64,000 nucleotides of DNA. It comes from Actinomycetes bacterium. Its GTDB lineage: Bacteria; Actinomycetota; Acidimicrobiia; Acidimicrobiales; RAAP-2. The stretch lies in NCBI GenBank assembly GCA_021778895.1, contig JAJYBR010000006.1, positions 1 through 64,000 on the forward strand. Direction: 5' to 3'. Position numbers and translations under genes: made by a program. The notes below the pieces were generated by a model, which saw only the letters and a program-made list of their open reading frames with translations, had not been told where the DNA came from and searched no databases. Positions 8,335-16,546 of the stretch are shown one piece after another (position 1 is the first letter of the stretch; every line of letters begins with the position of its first letter).

Positions 8335-8791
8335 GCCCCTCGGGCAGGGCGCGCGCGTCGCGGCGAGCCGCCGTCGACCGCTCGCCGAGGTGGCGCAGCA
8401 CGCGGTGGGTGACCCAGTAGAGGACCAGTGCCGCGGGCAGCTCGCCGAACAGCGCCAGCACCAGGCTCTGGACGGCGTCGCCGCGCTGGGCAGTCGTCAC
8501 GTCGAACCACGCGTCGACGAGCAGCATGGTGCCCGCCGAGCTCGTGAAGAGCGCCAGCACCGCCCGACGTCGCCAGGCGGCCCACGCGGCCAGCAGCAGC
8601 GCGACGACCTGGGCGATGTCGAGGCCGATCCAGGCGGCCGCCCAGTGCGCCGCCCGGTAGTGGGGCGGCAGGGTGAACCCCAGGTAGACGATCCAGACGA
8701 CCTCGAGCAGGGCGGCCGCGATCAGGGTCACGAGGAGGGGGTCGCGCCCGGACCACCCCCGCAGCCCGTCGGCGGGCCGCCGCGGGGCCAT
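8273..8791 (-). CDS. Four-helix membrane protein of unknown function
   Basis: A 172-residue hydrophobic protein with about four membrane segments (roughly residues 18-38, 52-72, 80-98 and 108-130) and a basic, Arg-rich cytoplasmic tail. The motif LLVDAWFDVTTA between helices recurs in actinobacterial proteins of this type but has no assigned function. The ATG shares its A with the histidine-kinase stop (TGATG), so it is the last gene of the DoxD-Rieske/two-component operon. It could be an accessory of signalling or of the redox protein. I do not recognise a named family. Confidence 0.75.
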   Translation of the reverse strand: MAPRRPADGLRGWSGRDPLLVTLIAAALLEVVWIVYLGFTLPPHYRAAHWAAAWIGLDIAQVVALLLAAWAAWRRRAVLALFTSSAGTMLLVDAWFDVTTAQRGDAVQSLVLALFGELPAALVLYWVTHRVLRHLGERSTAARRDARALPEGLIDPRRGARGGSTPGGAGSP

Positions 8792-10203
8792 CAGGACTCC
8801 TCGCCGGGGCTCGGCGGACCGGGCGCCACGCGGGCCACGCGCAGCTCGAGACAGCTGCCACTGGCCACCTCGACGAAGCGCGCGGTGCCGCCGTGGCGGG
8901 CGGCGATGTCGGCGACGATCGCCAGGCCCAGGCCCGAGCCGCCCGAGGTGCGCGCCCGCGCCGGGTCCGAGCGCACGAAGCGCTGGAAGAAGCGCGCCGA
9001 GGTGGCCACGTCGATGCCCGTCCCGTCGTCGGCGACCTGCACCACGGCGGTGCCGTCGTCGGTGAAGGCGCGGAAGGCCAGCTGGGCGGCCGCGTAGCGC
9101 GCCGCGTTGTCCACGACGTTGCGGATCATCCGCTTGAGCATCGCGGGGTCCCCGACGACGCGCACCGGGGCCACCCCCGACGTGTCGACGCTCAGCTCGG
9201 TGACCAGGCGGATGCGCTGGGCCTCCTCGAAGAGCAGGTCGTCGAGGTCGACGTCGAGCGCGCGCAGCGCGACGCGGCCCTCGTCGTGGCGGGCCAGCCA
9301 GAACAGGTCGTCGATGAGCCCCTCGAGGCGGCGGCTCTCGCGGGCGATCGTCTCGGTCACCCGGGCCCACTGCTGCGGGTCGTCGATCCCCCGGGCCCGC
9401 TCCACCGTCGCGAGCAGCGTCGTCAGGGGGCTGCGCAGCTCGTGGGAGGCATTGGAGATGAACTCGCTCTGGAAGCGGTTGGCCGCCTCGAGCCGGTCGA
9501 GCATGGCGTTCACCGTGCGAGCCAGGCGGGCGATCTCGTCGTCGCCCCCGGTCACCGGGACCCGCTCGGAGAGGTCCCGGGCCGCGATCGCGTCGACGCG
9601 CCGCCGGATCGACTCGACTGGGGCGAGGGCCAGCCCCAGGCCGAACCAGATCAGCGTGCCGGCCAGCACCAGCAGCAGGGGGAACGACACGAGGACGCTC
9701 GCCAGCAGCACGGCCACGCCGTGGCTGATGGAAGAGGAGTCCACGAACCCGAAGAGCAGGGCCGGTCCCTTGGAGGTGGTGATCGACTGCACCGCGCCCT
9801 CCGAGAGGACCGCGAGGGTGGCGCGCGTCGCCGGAGTGGTGACCGGTCGCACGGCGAGCCCGGTTACCGACGAGTTGTCGGGTTCCGCACGCGCCAGGAC
9901 CGGCTGGCCGGCGATCTCCGAGCTGGCCGCCCACACCGCCGTGCCGGCCGGGTTCGTCACCTGGACGACGACGTCGCCGACCATGGGCAAGGTGAGTGCC
10001 TGCTGTGCCGGCAGCGCCGAGGTCGCGAGGCGCGCCTCGACCTGGGCGATGGCGTCGCTCACCCGGGTCGAGGCGCTGGTGACCAGCGAGCGGTGCACCA
10101 GGGCGACCAGCGCGATCCCGGTGAAGACCAGGATCACCGCGATCGAGGCGACGAAGTAGACGGTCAGGCGGGCCCGGATGGAGAGCTCGCGCCGGGCGCG
10201 CAC
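8791..10203 (-). CDS. Sensor histidine kinase
   Basis: A 470-residue membrane kinase. TM1 is at about residues 13-35, an extracytoplasmic sensor region of about 120 residues follows, then TM2 near 165-190 and a HAMP linker (LALAPVESIRRRVDAIA...). The dimerisation helix carries the phospho-acceptor His in SNASHELRSPLTTLL. The ATPase boxes are RNVVDNAARYA, DDGTGID and GGSGLGLAIV. The GTG start two bases after the response-regulator stop is preferred; longer frames run into that gene. It pairs with the upstream regulator. The sensor domain matches no ligand-binding family I can name. Confidence 0.92.
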   Translation of the reverse strand: MRARRELSIRARLTVYFVASIAVILVFTGIALVALVHRSLVTSASTRVSDAIAQVEARLATSALPAQQALTLPMVGDVVVQVTNPAGTAVWAASSEIAGQPVLARAEPDNSSVTGLAVRPVTTPATRATLAVLSEGAVQSITTSKGPALLFGFVDSSSISHGVAVLLASVLVSFPLLLVLAGTLIWFGLGLALAPVESIRRRVDAIAARDLSERVPVTGGDDEIARLARTVNAMLDRLEAANRFQSEFISNASHELRSPLTTLLATVERARGIDDPQQWARVTETIARESRRLEGLIDDLFWLARHDEGRVALRALDVDLDDLLFEEAQRIRLVTELSVDTSGVAPVRVVGDPAMLKRMIRNVVDNAARYAAAQLAFRAFTDDGTAVVQVADDGTGIDVATSARFFQRFVRSDPARARTSGGSGLGLAIVADIAARHGGTARFVEVASGSCLELRVARVAPGPPSPGEES

Positions 10204-10205
10204 GG

Positions 10206-10889
10206 CTAGGCCTCGCGGATGCGGTAGCCCACACCGCGCACGGTGCGGATGACCGAGGGCTCGCCCTCGCGGTCGAGTTTGCGGCGCAGGTAGCCGATGT
10301 AGACCTCGACGATGTTGGGATCGCCGTCGAAGTCCGGGCCCCACACCGCCGACAGGATCTCCGTCTTCTGGATGGGCCCGCCGTGGCCGAGCAGGTGCTC
10401 GAGCAGGGAGAACTCGCGCGGGGTGAGGGTCACCTCGCGGCCCTCGACCGTGACGCGGCGCGACAGCGGGTCGAGCGAGAGCCCGCCCACGACGAGGGGC
10501 TGGGGCCGCTCGCGGTCGCGCCGGCGCAGCAGCGCCTGGATGCGCGCGAGCAGGATGAGCGGCTCGAAGGGCTTGCGCAAGAAGTCGTCGGCGCCGACCT
10601 CGAAGCCCTCGACCTCGTCGAGGTCACCCTCCTTGGCCGTCAGGATGAGCAGCGGCGTGTGGACGCCGGCCTCGCGCAGGTCCAGGCACACCGAGAAGCC
10701 GTTGCGCTTGGGCAGCATCAGGTCCAGCACGATCACGTCGTAGGCGCCGTCGCGGCCCGCGAGGTACCCGGACTCGCCGTCGTGGCGCAGCTCGACGGTG
10801 AAGCCGGCGTCGGCCAGGAGCGCGGCGACGGCCTGGGCGAGGTCACGGTCATCCTCAATGACCAGGACCCGGCGCTGCGCGTCGCTCAT
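10206..10889 (-). CDS. OmpR-family response regulator
   Basis: A 227-residue DNA-binding regulator. The receiver domain has the acidic pocket E12-D13-D14, phospho-acceptor Asp56 in VLDLMLP, Thr/Ser in ILTAKE and Lys in LRKPFEP. The C-terminal winged helix ends in ...VYIGYLRRKLDREGEPSVIRTVRGVGYRI, the OmpR/PhoB signature. Its ATG overlaps the stop of the DoxD-Rieske gene as ATGA. It is therefore co-translated with a redox membrane protein and with its own kinase, and may autoregulate the operon. Confidence 0.94.
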   Translation of the reverse strand: MSDAQRRVLVIEDDRDLAQAVAALLADAGFTVELRHDGESGYLAGRDGAYDVIVLDLMLPKRNGFSVCLDLREAGVHTPLLILTAKEGDLDEVEGFEVGADDFLRKPFEPLILLARIQALLRRRDRERPQPLVVGGLSLDPLSRRVTVEGREVTLTPREFSLLEHLLGHGGPIQKTEILSAVWGPDFDGDPNIVEVYIGYLRRKLDREGEPSVIRTVRGVGYRIREA

Positions 10890-12025
10890 CGCACGTAGAG
10901 GTTACCGTCGGGCCCCCGGGTCAGGTTGATCTTCATCAACCCCCGCGGGGCCGGACCGGCCAGGACCGCCCCGCTGGCGACCTGGAACTGGGACCCGTGA
11001 CACGGACAGGCCAGCACGTGGCCCGCCGCGTCGTAGCCGACGGTGCAGCCGGCGTGCGGGCAGACCGCGTCGTAGGCGTCGAACTGCCCGAGGACCGGCT
11101 GGACGACGATCCCGGGGTCACCGGTGACCGGGACGGTGAAGGTGGCCGCCCCGCCGACGGGCACCTCGTGGGCCGGGCCGAGCAGCGTGCCCCCCACGGC
11201 GGGGTCGGCCGGACCCCGCGGGGCGAGGGCGGCCAGCGCGACCCCGCTCGGGGCTCCCCCGATGAGCCGACCGGCCCCGGCGATCGCCCCGCCGGCGATC
11301 AGGGCCGCACCGGCGGCCAGGGTTCCCGAGGCGATCTCCAAGACGGCCCGCCGTCCCGCGTCGGGATCCTCGGATGGCTGAGCCAGTACCGGGCAGGGAG
11401 CGGGAGCGCACGGTGCGCCATCGCGGGCCCGACAGGTCCCCGCGTCGAAGGAGCCGCACAGCTGCGCGACGCGCGCGAAGGGCAGGGCGACCAGGCCGGC
11501 CGGCGCCGCCTCGGGGCGGCGCGCCCGCGTCGCGATCAGGGCGCCGAGCGAGAGGGCCGGGGGGCCGGGCGTCACGATCAGGGGCACCCAGGCGGCCAGG
11601 AAGACGATGTCGGCCCCCGTGTAGTAGGGGTGCGAGTGGTAGCTCACGGTGAGGAAGAACGTGAGCGACAGGGCCGCGCCGACGCTGGCGGCGCTGCGCG
11701 GGTACAGCCCGAGGAGCGTCGCCAGCCCGACCAGGAGTTCAGCGCCGGCCACGGCGACCCCCACGGCCGTCGCGACGGAGAGCAGCGGGTGGAGCGCCCC
11801 GTGGAGGGGGCTCAGGCGGATCGCCGAGAGGATCTGGGCGTGGATCGAGGTCGGCGCGGTGCCGCTCAGGAACGTCGGGTCGGCGAGCTTCTGGGCCCCG
11901 GCGAACAGGAAGGTCGCCCCGAGGAACGCCCGCAGGGGCAGGAGCGCCCAACCCGCCAGCGCGCCCCGGCGCGGCGGCCCGGCCAGCGCGCGGGGCGCTC
12001 GTTTCGACACGCGCCATCGTCGCAC
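10886..12025 (-). CDS. DoxD-Rieske fusion membrane protein with internal Tat-like motif
   Basis: A 379-residue two-domain redox protein. Residues about 26-165 are a DoxX/DoxD four-helix domain (RAFLGATFLFAGAQKLADPTFL, SYHSHPYYTGADIVF), related to the small thiosulfate:quinone oxidoreductase subunit. Residues 175-220 are a Cys-rich linker (Cys190, 198, 206, 211). GRRAVLEIASG (Arg225-Arg226) and a hydrophobic segment follow, like an internal Tat signal. Residues 270-379 are a bc1-type Rieske domain: Cys322/His324 and Cys340/His343 as [2Fe-2S] ligands, with Cys327/Cys342 as the disulfide pair. The start is GTG 12025 or GTG 12010. It heads the two-component operon. A quinone- or sulfur-linked electron-transfer role is inferred. 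Confidence 0.88.
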   Translation of the reverse strand: MRRWRVSKRAPRALAGPPRRGALAGWALLPLRAFLGATFLFAGAQKLADPTFLSGTAPTSIHAQILSAIRLSPLHGALHPLLSVATAVGVAVAGAELLVGLATLLGLYPRSAASVGAALSLTFFLTVSYHSHPYYTGADIVFLAAWVPLIVTPGPPALSLGALIATRARRPEAAPAGLVALPFARVAQLCGSFDAGTCRARDGAPCAPAPCPVLAQPSEDPDAGRRAVLEIASGTLAAGAALIAGGAIAGAGRLIGGAPSGVALAALAPRGPADPAVGGTLLGPAHEVPVGGAATFTVPVTGDPGIVVQPVLGQFDAYDAVCPHAGCTVGYDAAGHVLACPCHGSQFQVASGAVLAGPAPRGLMKINLTRGPDGNLYVR

Positions 12026-12072
12026 ACGGCCGGGCGCGGCAGGTGGCAGCGTTCGGCGACCAGAATGGGAGG

Positions 12073-12741
12073 ATGGTCGCCTCGGTCGTGGGCTACATCC
12101 TCCACCAGATCCAGCACCTGCCCGGCGGCTGGGTCTACGGGCTCGTGGCCCTGCTGGTCTTCGGTGAGGCCGCCTTGTTCATCGGCTTCGTCCTGCCCGG
12201 GGAGACCTCGGTGATCGTGGCCGGGGTCGTGGCCAGCCAGGGCCACGTCAACCTGGACGCCCTGCTGGTCTTGGTGGTGGTCGCCGCAGTCGTGGGCGAC
12301 TCGGTGGGCTTCGAGATCGGCCGGCGCTACGGGGCCGCCCTGATGCGCCTCCCGGTGCTGCGCCGACGCCAGGCGGCCCTGGAGCGCGCCCTGGCCGGAC
12401 TGGCGCGCCGCGGGCCGCTCTACGTGTTCATCGGGCGCTTCACCGCCTTCTTGCGCGCGGTGATGCCGGGGCTGGCCGGGATGTCGCGCATGCAGTACCG
12501 GCGCTTCCTGCTGGCCAACGCCCTCGGCGGCCTGTGCTGGGGCGTCGCCTACACGCTGCTCGGCTACTACGCCGGCGGCGCCCTGGCGCGCATCGAGACC
12601 TACAGCTCCTGGTTCGGCGCCGTCCTCCTCGTGGTGGTGGTCGGCGGGGCGATCGCGCTGCACCTCATGCGCCGCCGGCGTGACTCCCGCCTCGAGGCGG
12701 CAGCCCTCGGCGCCACCGATGAGGAGCAGCCGTCCGCGTGA
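12073..12741 (+). CDS. DedA-family membrane protein
   Basis: Member of the DedA/SNARE-associated family (222 residues from this ATG), inner-membrane proteins linked to undecaprenyl-phosphate or phospholipid flipping and to proton-motive-force maintenance. Family marks are FGEAALFIGFVLPGET, the charged GRxYG-type segment GDSVGFEIGRRYGAALM, FIGRFTAFLRAVMPGLAGMSRM and the GVAYTLLGYYAG helix. The start is uncertain: ATG 12073 fits the usual N-terminus but its G-rich site abuts the codon. GTG 12043 gives ten extra residues. It reads toward the antiporter 46 bp downstream. Confidence 0.87.
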   Translation: MVASVVGYILHQIQHLPGGWVYGLVALLVFGEAALFIGFVLPGETSVIVAGVVASQGHVNLDALLVLVVVAAVVGDSVGFEIGRRYGAALMRLPVLRRRQAALERALAGLARRGPLYVFIGRFTAFLRAVMPGLAGMSRMQYRRFLLANALGGLCWGVAYTLLGYYAGGALARIETYSSWFGAVLLVVVVGGAIALHLMRRRRDSRLEAAALGATDEEQPSA

Positions 12742-12787
12742 GGAGGCCGCGCGGCGGCCGCAACGACCAGCGATCGGGCGGGCGACG

Positions 12788-13984
12788 ATGAGCCTCTCGG
12801 TCGGCTTCGTGCTGGCCGTCTTGGCCGTCGCCGCCTTTGCCGGCCCCCTGCTCGGTGAAGTGCTGGGGATCCCCGGGGCCGTCGTCGAGATCGTGGCCGG
12901 TCTGGCCCTGAGCACGGTGATTCCGGTCGCCGACTGGCGCGCCGGCAGCCCGGTCGCGACGCTCGGCTCCCTGGGCTTCTACCTGCTGATGTTCCTGGTG
13001 GGCGCCGAGCTGAGCTTCGGGGACATCTGGCGCGAGGCGCGCTCGGCCCTGGTCGCGGGGGTCGTCCTGTTCGCGCTGACCCTGCTGGTCTCGGCCCTGG
13101 TGATGGGACGGGTCGCCGGGACCTCGCGCCTGTGGGTGCTGTCGGGGGCGGCCGTCTCGATCGGGATCGCCGCGCCCGTGCTGCACGCGCTCGGCCGCGA
13201 CGGCTCGCGCACGACCCGCGACGTCCTGGTCGTGGGCACCGTGGCCGAGACCACCTACCTGGTGGTGCTGACGGCCCTCGCCGTGGCCAGCCACAACTCG
13301 CTCAGCGTGGCGACGGACCTGCTAGTCGCGCGCGCCGCCGCACTGGTGGCGTTCGCGATCATCCTGGTGCGGGTGCTGCGCCGCGTGCGCCGGAGCACCC
13401 CGCACCACTTCCACCGCTGGTTCCGGCGTGACGACCCCGTCGAGGTCGGCCTGCGGGGCACCTTCGCGCTGCTCTTCGTGGTGATCGCCTTCGCCAGCCT
13501 GGTGCACATCCCGACGGTCCTGGGCGCACTGCTCGCCGGGCTGCTCTTCCGCCAGGTCTTCGGCCGCGCCCGCGGGATCGTCGAGCGCGTCAGCGGGGTG
13601 GCCAACGCCTTCTTCATCCCGCTCTTCTTCCTCACCGTCGGGCTCTCGACGCGCCTCGGTGGCGGGGTCGTCTCCCTGCTGCCCACGATCGGCCTGCTGC
13701 TCGTGGTGCTGGCCGTGCCGCGCCTGGCCCTGATCCCCTTCCTGCGCTGGCGCGGGCACACCGGACGCGAGGCGCTCGGCGGCACGCTGCTGCTCATGGC
13801 CCCACTGACGGTGCTGATCACGACGGCCGAGATCGGCGCCCAGGCGGGCCTGGTGGGCCCGCACAACGCCGCGGCCATGGTGCTCGCCGCGACGGTCTCG
13901 GCCCTGGTCTTCCCGGCTCTGGCGCGCCGGCTCCTCAGGATGCCCGAGGCGGACGCGCCCCAAGTGGAGCCGCCGTCGGCGTGA
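12788..13984 (+). CDS. Cation:proton antiporter (CPA2-like)
   Basis: A 398-residue polytopic membrane protein with about 11-12 hydrophobic segments, of the Na+/H+ exchanger (KefB/NapA-like) superfamily. Typical features are GEVLGIPGAVVEIVAGLALS near the N-terminus, FYLLMFLVGAELSF (the GxEL/F motif of helix 3), HIPTVLGALLAGLLF, and FFIPLFFLTVGLSTRL. No RCK/TrkA-N domain is attached. The ATG at 12788 has no clear ribosome site, and it follows dedA closely, so it may be co-transcribed. Na+ or K+ specificity cannot be judged. The end overlaps the convergent GH1-like gene by 50 bp. Confidence 0.85.
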   Translation: MSLSVGFVLAVLAVAAFAGPLLGEVLGIPGAVVEIVAGLALSTVIPVADWRAGSPVATLGSLGFYLLMFLVGAELSFGDIWREARSALVAGVVLFALTLLVSALVMGRVAGTSRLWVLSGAAVSIGIAAPVLHALGRDGSRTTRDVLVVGTVAETTYLVVLTALAVASHNSLSVATDLLVARAAALVAFAIILVRVLRRVRRSTPHHFHRWFRRDDPVEVGLRGTFALLFVVIAFASLVHIPTVLGALLAGLLFRQVFGRARGIVERVSGVANAFFIPLFFLTVGLSTRLGGGVVSLLPTIGLLLVVLAVPRLALIPFLRWRGHTGREALGGTLLLMAPLTVLITTAEIGAQAGLVGPHNAAAMVLAATVSALVFPALARRLLRMPEADAPQVEPPSA

Positions 13985-14684
13985 ACTGCGCGCCCACGCG
14001 CGTGAGCAGACCCGGACGGCCCAGCGGTCCCGAACCCGTCACCAGCGACCGGTCGGTGCGCACGCGCGCGTCGTGGACGGGGTGCGCGCGCACGGCGCTA
14101 AGCGCCCGCGTCTCGGCCAGCGTGGCCGCGAGGGACGAGGCGGCGCTGGCCGCGTCGGCCCGGGCCCGGCGGCGCCACGGCGGCGCCTCGCCGGTGAGGA
14201 ACCCAGCGCGCACCAGCCAGGTCGGGCGGGTCGCGGCGACGACGCCCACGCCGGCCGGCAGGGCGTCGGCCACGCGGGCGGCGTGGGCCACGAAGTGGGC
14301 ACGCACCCAGGGCAGGAGCCACGCCTCGTCGCCGGCCCACAGCGGCCAGGTCGCGTCGAGCAGGGCCACCGCGACGGTGAAGCCGGCCGCCTGGGCCGCG
14401 GCGACCACCTCGAGGTAGCGAGTCAGGGCCGCCTCGTCGGGCTGACCGACGCGCGGCTCGAGACGAGCCCACTCCAGGGTGATGCGCACCCCGTCGAGCC
14501 CCAACCCCGCCGCGGCCGTCAGGGCCGCTTCGTAGCCACCGGGCGCCCACAGGTCCGCGGCCGCACCGGGACCGGCCACCTGGCCGAGGGCGACGGCCGG
14601 GGACCAGCAGGTCGTCAGCTCGTCGGTGTCGAACCCGCCCTCGACCGCGTAGCCGTCGAGCGTCGCCCAGCCCCGTGTGTCCAC
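13935..14684 (-). CDS. Degenerate glycoside hydrolase family 1-like protein
   Basis: A 249-residue protein aligned to the first half of GH1 beta-glucosidases: GGYEAALTAAAGLGLDGVRITLEWARLEPRVG matches the helix/strand holding the conserved R...W.R segment. LTRYLEVVAAAQAAGFTVAVALL matches the next barrel turn. The catalytic parts are gone: the His-Trp of the substrate pocket reads LLDATWP, the acid/base NEP position reads ATRPTW, and the C-terminal half with the nucleophile (xENG) is absent. GH1 enzymes are about 450 residues. It is probably non-enzymatic or a decaying gene. GTG start, no ribosome site seen. Confidence 0.6.
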   Translation of the reverse strand: MDTRGWATLDGYAVEGGFDTDELTTCWSPAVALGQVAGPGAAADLWAPGGYEAALTAAAGLGLDGVRITLEWARLEPRVGQPDEAALTRYLEVVAAAQAAGFTVAVALLDATWPLWAGDEAWLLPWVRAHFVAHAARVADALPAGVGVVAATRPTWLVRAGFLTGEAPPWRRRARADAASAASSLAATLAETRALSAVRAHPVHDARVRTDRSLVTGSGPLGRPGLLTRVGAQFTPTAAPLGARPPRAS

Positions 14685-14715
14685 GCCTCAGTCTCGCACG
14701 GGTCCAACCAGGCGG

Positions 14716-14721
14716 TAGCGT
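14716..14721 (+). promoter_or_regulatory. Putative -10 element (TAGCGT) of the crotonase-copD-like pair
   Basis: TAGCGT lies 20 bp before the ATG, leaving room for a short leader with the AAGGAGG ribosome site at 14731-14737. It is a leadered use of the same hexamer found before the leaderless hydrolase and ubiA genes. Confidence 0.45.
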
Positions 14722-14741
14722 CGATCCGTCAAGGAGGAACC

Positions 14742-15506
14742 ATGGCCGACGAAGTCCTGTCCGAGCGCCGCGGCGCCGTCGCGCTGCTCACGATCAACCG
14801 CCCCGAGGCCCGCAACGCCATCAACCGCGCGACGGCCCTGGCCCTCGAGGCCGCCCTGGCCGCCGCTGACGCCGACGACGCCGTGCGCGCCGTCGTGCTG
14901 ACCGGCGCGGGCGACAAGGCCTTCTCGGCCGGCATGGACCTGAAGGCCTTCGCGGCCGGCGAGGTGCCCTTCACCGACCACGGCTTCGCCGGCATCACGA
15001 CCCACGTACTGACCAAGCCCGTCATCGCGGCCGTCAACGGCCCCGCCCTGGCCGGCGGCTTCGAGATCGTGCTGAGCTGCGACCTGGTGGTGGCCGCCGA
15101 GGGCGCGATCTTCGGCATCCCCGAGGCCCAGCGCGGCCTGGTCGCGGGCGCGGGCGGCCTGGTGCGCCTCCCCCGGCGCATCCCGCTGGCCCAGGCCTAC
15201 GAGCTGGCCCTGCTGGCCGACCCCATCTCGGCCACCCGCGCCTACGAGCTGGGGCTCGTCAACCGGGTGGTGCCGGCCGGCGACCTGCTCGAGACCGCGC
15301 TGGCCCTGGGCGAGCGGATCGCCCGCAACGCCCCGCTCGCCGTGGCGACGTCCAAGCGCGTCATCCGCGAGACGGTGGACCTGCCCGAGGCCGAGGCCTG
15401 GCCGGTCAACGACGCCGCATTCGCCGCGATCGGGGCCAGTGCCGATGCCCTGGAGGGGGCGATCGCCTTCGCCGAGAAGCGTGCCCCCAACTGGACGGGA
15501 CGGTGA
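14742..15506 (+). CDS. Enoyl-CoA hydratase/isomerase (crotonase family)
   Basis: A 254-residue crotonase-fold enzyme acting on acyl-CoA thioesters. NRPEARNAIN, GDKAFSAGMDLKAF (first oxyanion-hole segment) and VNGPALAGGFEIVLSCDLVVA (second oxyanion-hole Gly) are clear. At the usual catalytic Glu positions the sequence reads IPEAQRGLVAGAGGLVRLPR, so at least the second Glu of classical hydratases appears replaced. The reaction could therefore be isomerase or another crotonase chemistry. AAGGAGG precedes the ATG. The stop overlaps the next start as GTGA. Confidence 0.88.
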   Translation: MADEVLSERRGAVALLTINRPEARNAINRATALALEAALAAADADDAVRAVVLTGAGDKAFSAGMDLKAFAAGEVPFTDHGFAGITTHVLTKPVIAAVNGPALAGGFEIVLSCDLVVAAEGAIFGIPEAQRGLVAGAGGLVRLPRRIPLAQAYELALLADPISATRAYELGLVNRVVPAGDLLETALALGERIARNAPLAVATSKRVIRETVDLPEAEAWPVNDAAFAAIGASADALEGAIAFAEKRAPNWTGR

Positions 15507-15940
15507 GCACCCCGCTCACCCTGGCCGGACAGCCTCATCTCGCCGACTGGCTGAGCATCACGCGACTCAGCCTCCACATCGTCGCCGCCAGCGTCTGGGT
15601 CGGAGGCCAGTTGGTGGTGGCGGGCCTGCTCGGCACGATCCGCGGTCTCGGCGAGACCGCGCCCCGACGGGTCGCGGCGGCCTTCGCCCGCCTGAGCTGG
15701 CCGGCCTACTGGCTGCTCGTGGCGACCGGCATCTGGAACTACCTGGCCGTGGACGCGAGGATCGCGACGACTCCCTGGCGCGTGGTGTTCGCCGTCAAGC
15801 TGGCCGTCGTCGCCGGAGCGGGACTCGCCGCCTGGCGCCACCCGCGCGCGGTGAGCGCCCGGGCCAAGGGCGTGTGGGCCGGGCTGGCCGCCCTCCTGTC
15901 GACGCTGGCGCTGGTGCTCGGCGTGGCTCTCGCCGGCTGA
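15503..15940 (+). CDS. CopD-like four-helix membrane protein
   Basis: A 145-residue membrane protein with about four hydrophobic segments. The first helix HIVAASVWVGGQLVVAGLL carries the His and WxGG pattern of the CopD/YebZ copper-related and cytochrome-b561-like families. W-R-V-V-F-A-V-K-L-A-V-V begins the third helix, also typical. Copper transport is annotated for the family, but many actinobacterial members are uncharacterised. Translation is coupled to the crotonase through GTGA. The metabolic link between the two is not obvious. Confidence 0.7.
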   Translation: MSTPLTLAGQPHLADWLSITRLSLHIVAASVWVGGQLVVAGLLGTIRGLGETAPRRVAAAFARLSWPAYWLLVATGIWNYLAVDARIATTPWRVVFAVKLAVVAGAGLAAWRHPRAVSARAKGVWAGLAALLSTLALVLGVALAG

Positions 15941-15947
15941 CGGGTCC

Positions 15948-16544
15948 TCAGCGCCCGGGCGATCGCGCGAGGGCCCCGGCCAACGTTCCCCCGATGAGGG
16001 CGGCGAAGCCCAGCGAGCCAACGACCTGTCCCCAGAACAGCACGTGGATGATCCGCAGCGCCGAGAACAGGCCGACGAGGGATCCCGCCACCTGGACGGC
16101 GAGGTACGCGAGGGCGCTCGGTCGCGGCCAGCGCGCCACGACCAGGACGGCCAGGACGGCCGCAGCCGCGAACTGGGCGACCCCGAGGTCGTCGTGCACG
16201 AGGGACCACGTGAACGAGAAGCGGCGCACGAAGGTGGTGGCCAAGACCACCAGCTCGAGGGCCGCGACAACTCGCAGGCCGAGCGCCACCGCGCGAGCGT
16301 GCGGGAGCGCCACCGCGGCGGCGCGCGCCACGCCCAGCAACAAGAGGGCGTTGCCGGCGAAGGAGACCACGTAGAGCGGCGCGGTCACCAGGTGGTTGCC
16401 GAAGTTGGAGACACCGCCCTCGCTGAGCGCCACCTTCGGGGCGAGCAGTGCGCACAGCGCCAGCGGCGCGATCCAGGCGATCTGGGCACCCCGGGCCAGG
16501 CCCGCCGCGCGCTGCGCGTCGGGCGAGGGCGCCACCGCGGACAT
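15948..16544 (-). CDS. Six-helix membrane protein of unknown function
   Basis: A 198-residue hydrophobic protein with five or six predicted helices, starting MSAVAPSPDAQRAAGLARGA and ending in a GTLAGALARSPGR tail. No named family is recognised. Its ATG is two bases after the stop of the ABC permease, so it is the third gene of an exporter operon and could be an accessory subunit or an unrelated passenger. The helix with HDDLGVAQFAAAAVLAVLVV has the only notable charged residues. Confidence 0.7.
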   Translation of the reverse strand: MSAVAPSPDAQRAAGLARGAQIAWIAPLALCALLAPKVALSEGGVSNFGNHLVTAPLYVVSFAGNALLLLGVARAAAVALPHARAVALGLRVVAALELVVLATTFVRRFSFTWSLVHDDLGVAQFAAAAVLAVLVVARWPRPSALAYLAVQVAGSLVGLFSALRIIHVLFWGQVVGSLGFAALIGGTLAGALARSPGR

Positions 16545-16546
16545 GC

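Noticed and set aside
12065..12067. ATG at 12065 as the dedA start
   Set aside because: It is out of frame with the DedA protein; 12073 or 12043 are the in-frame options.
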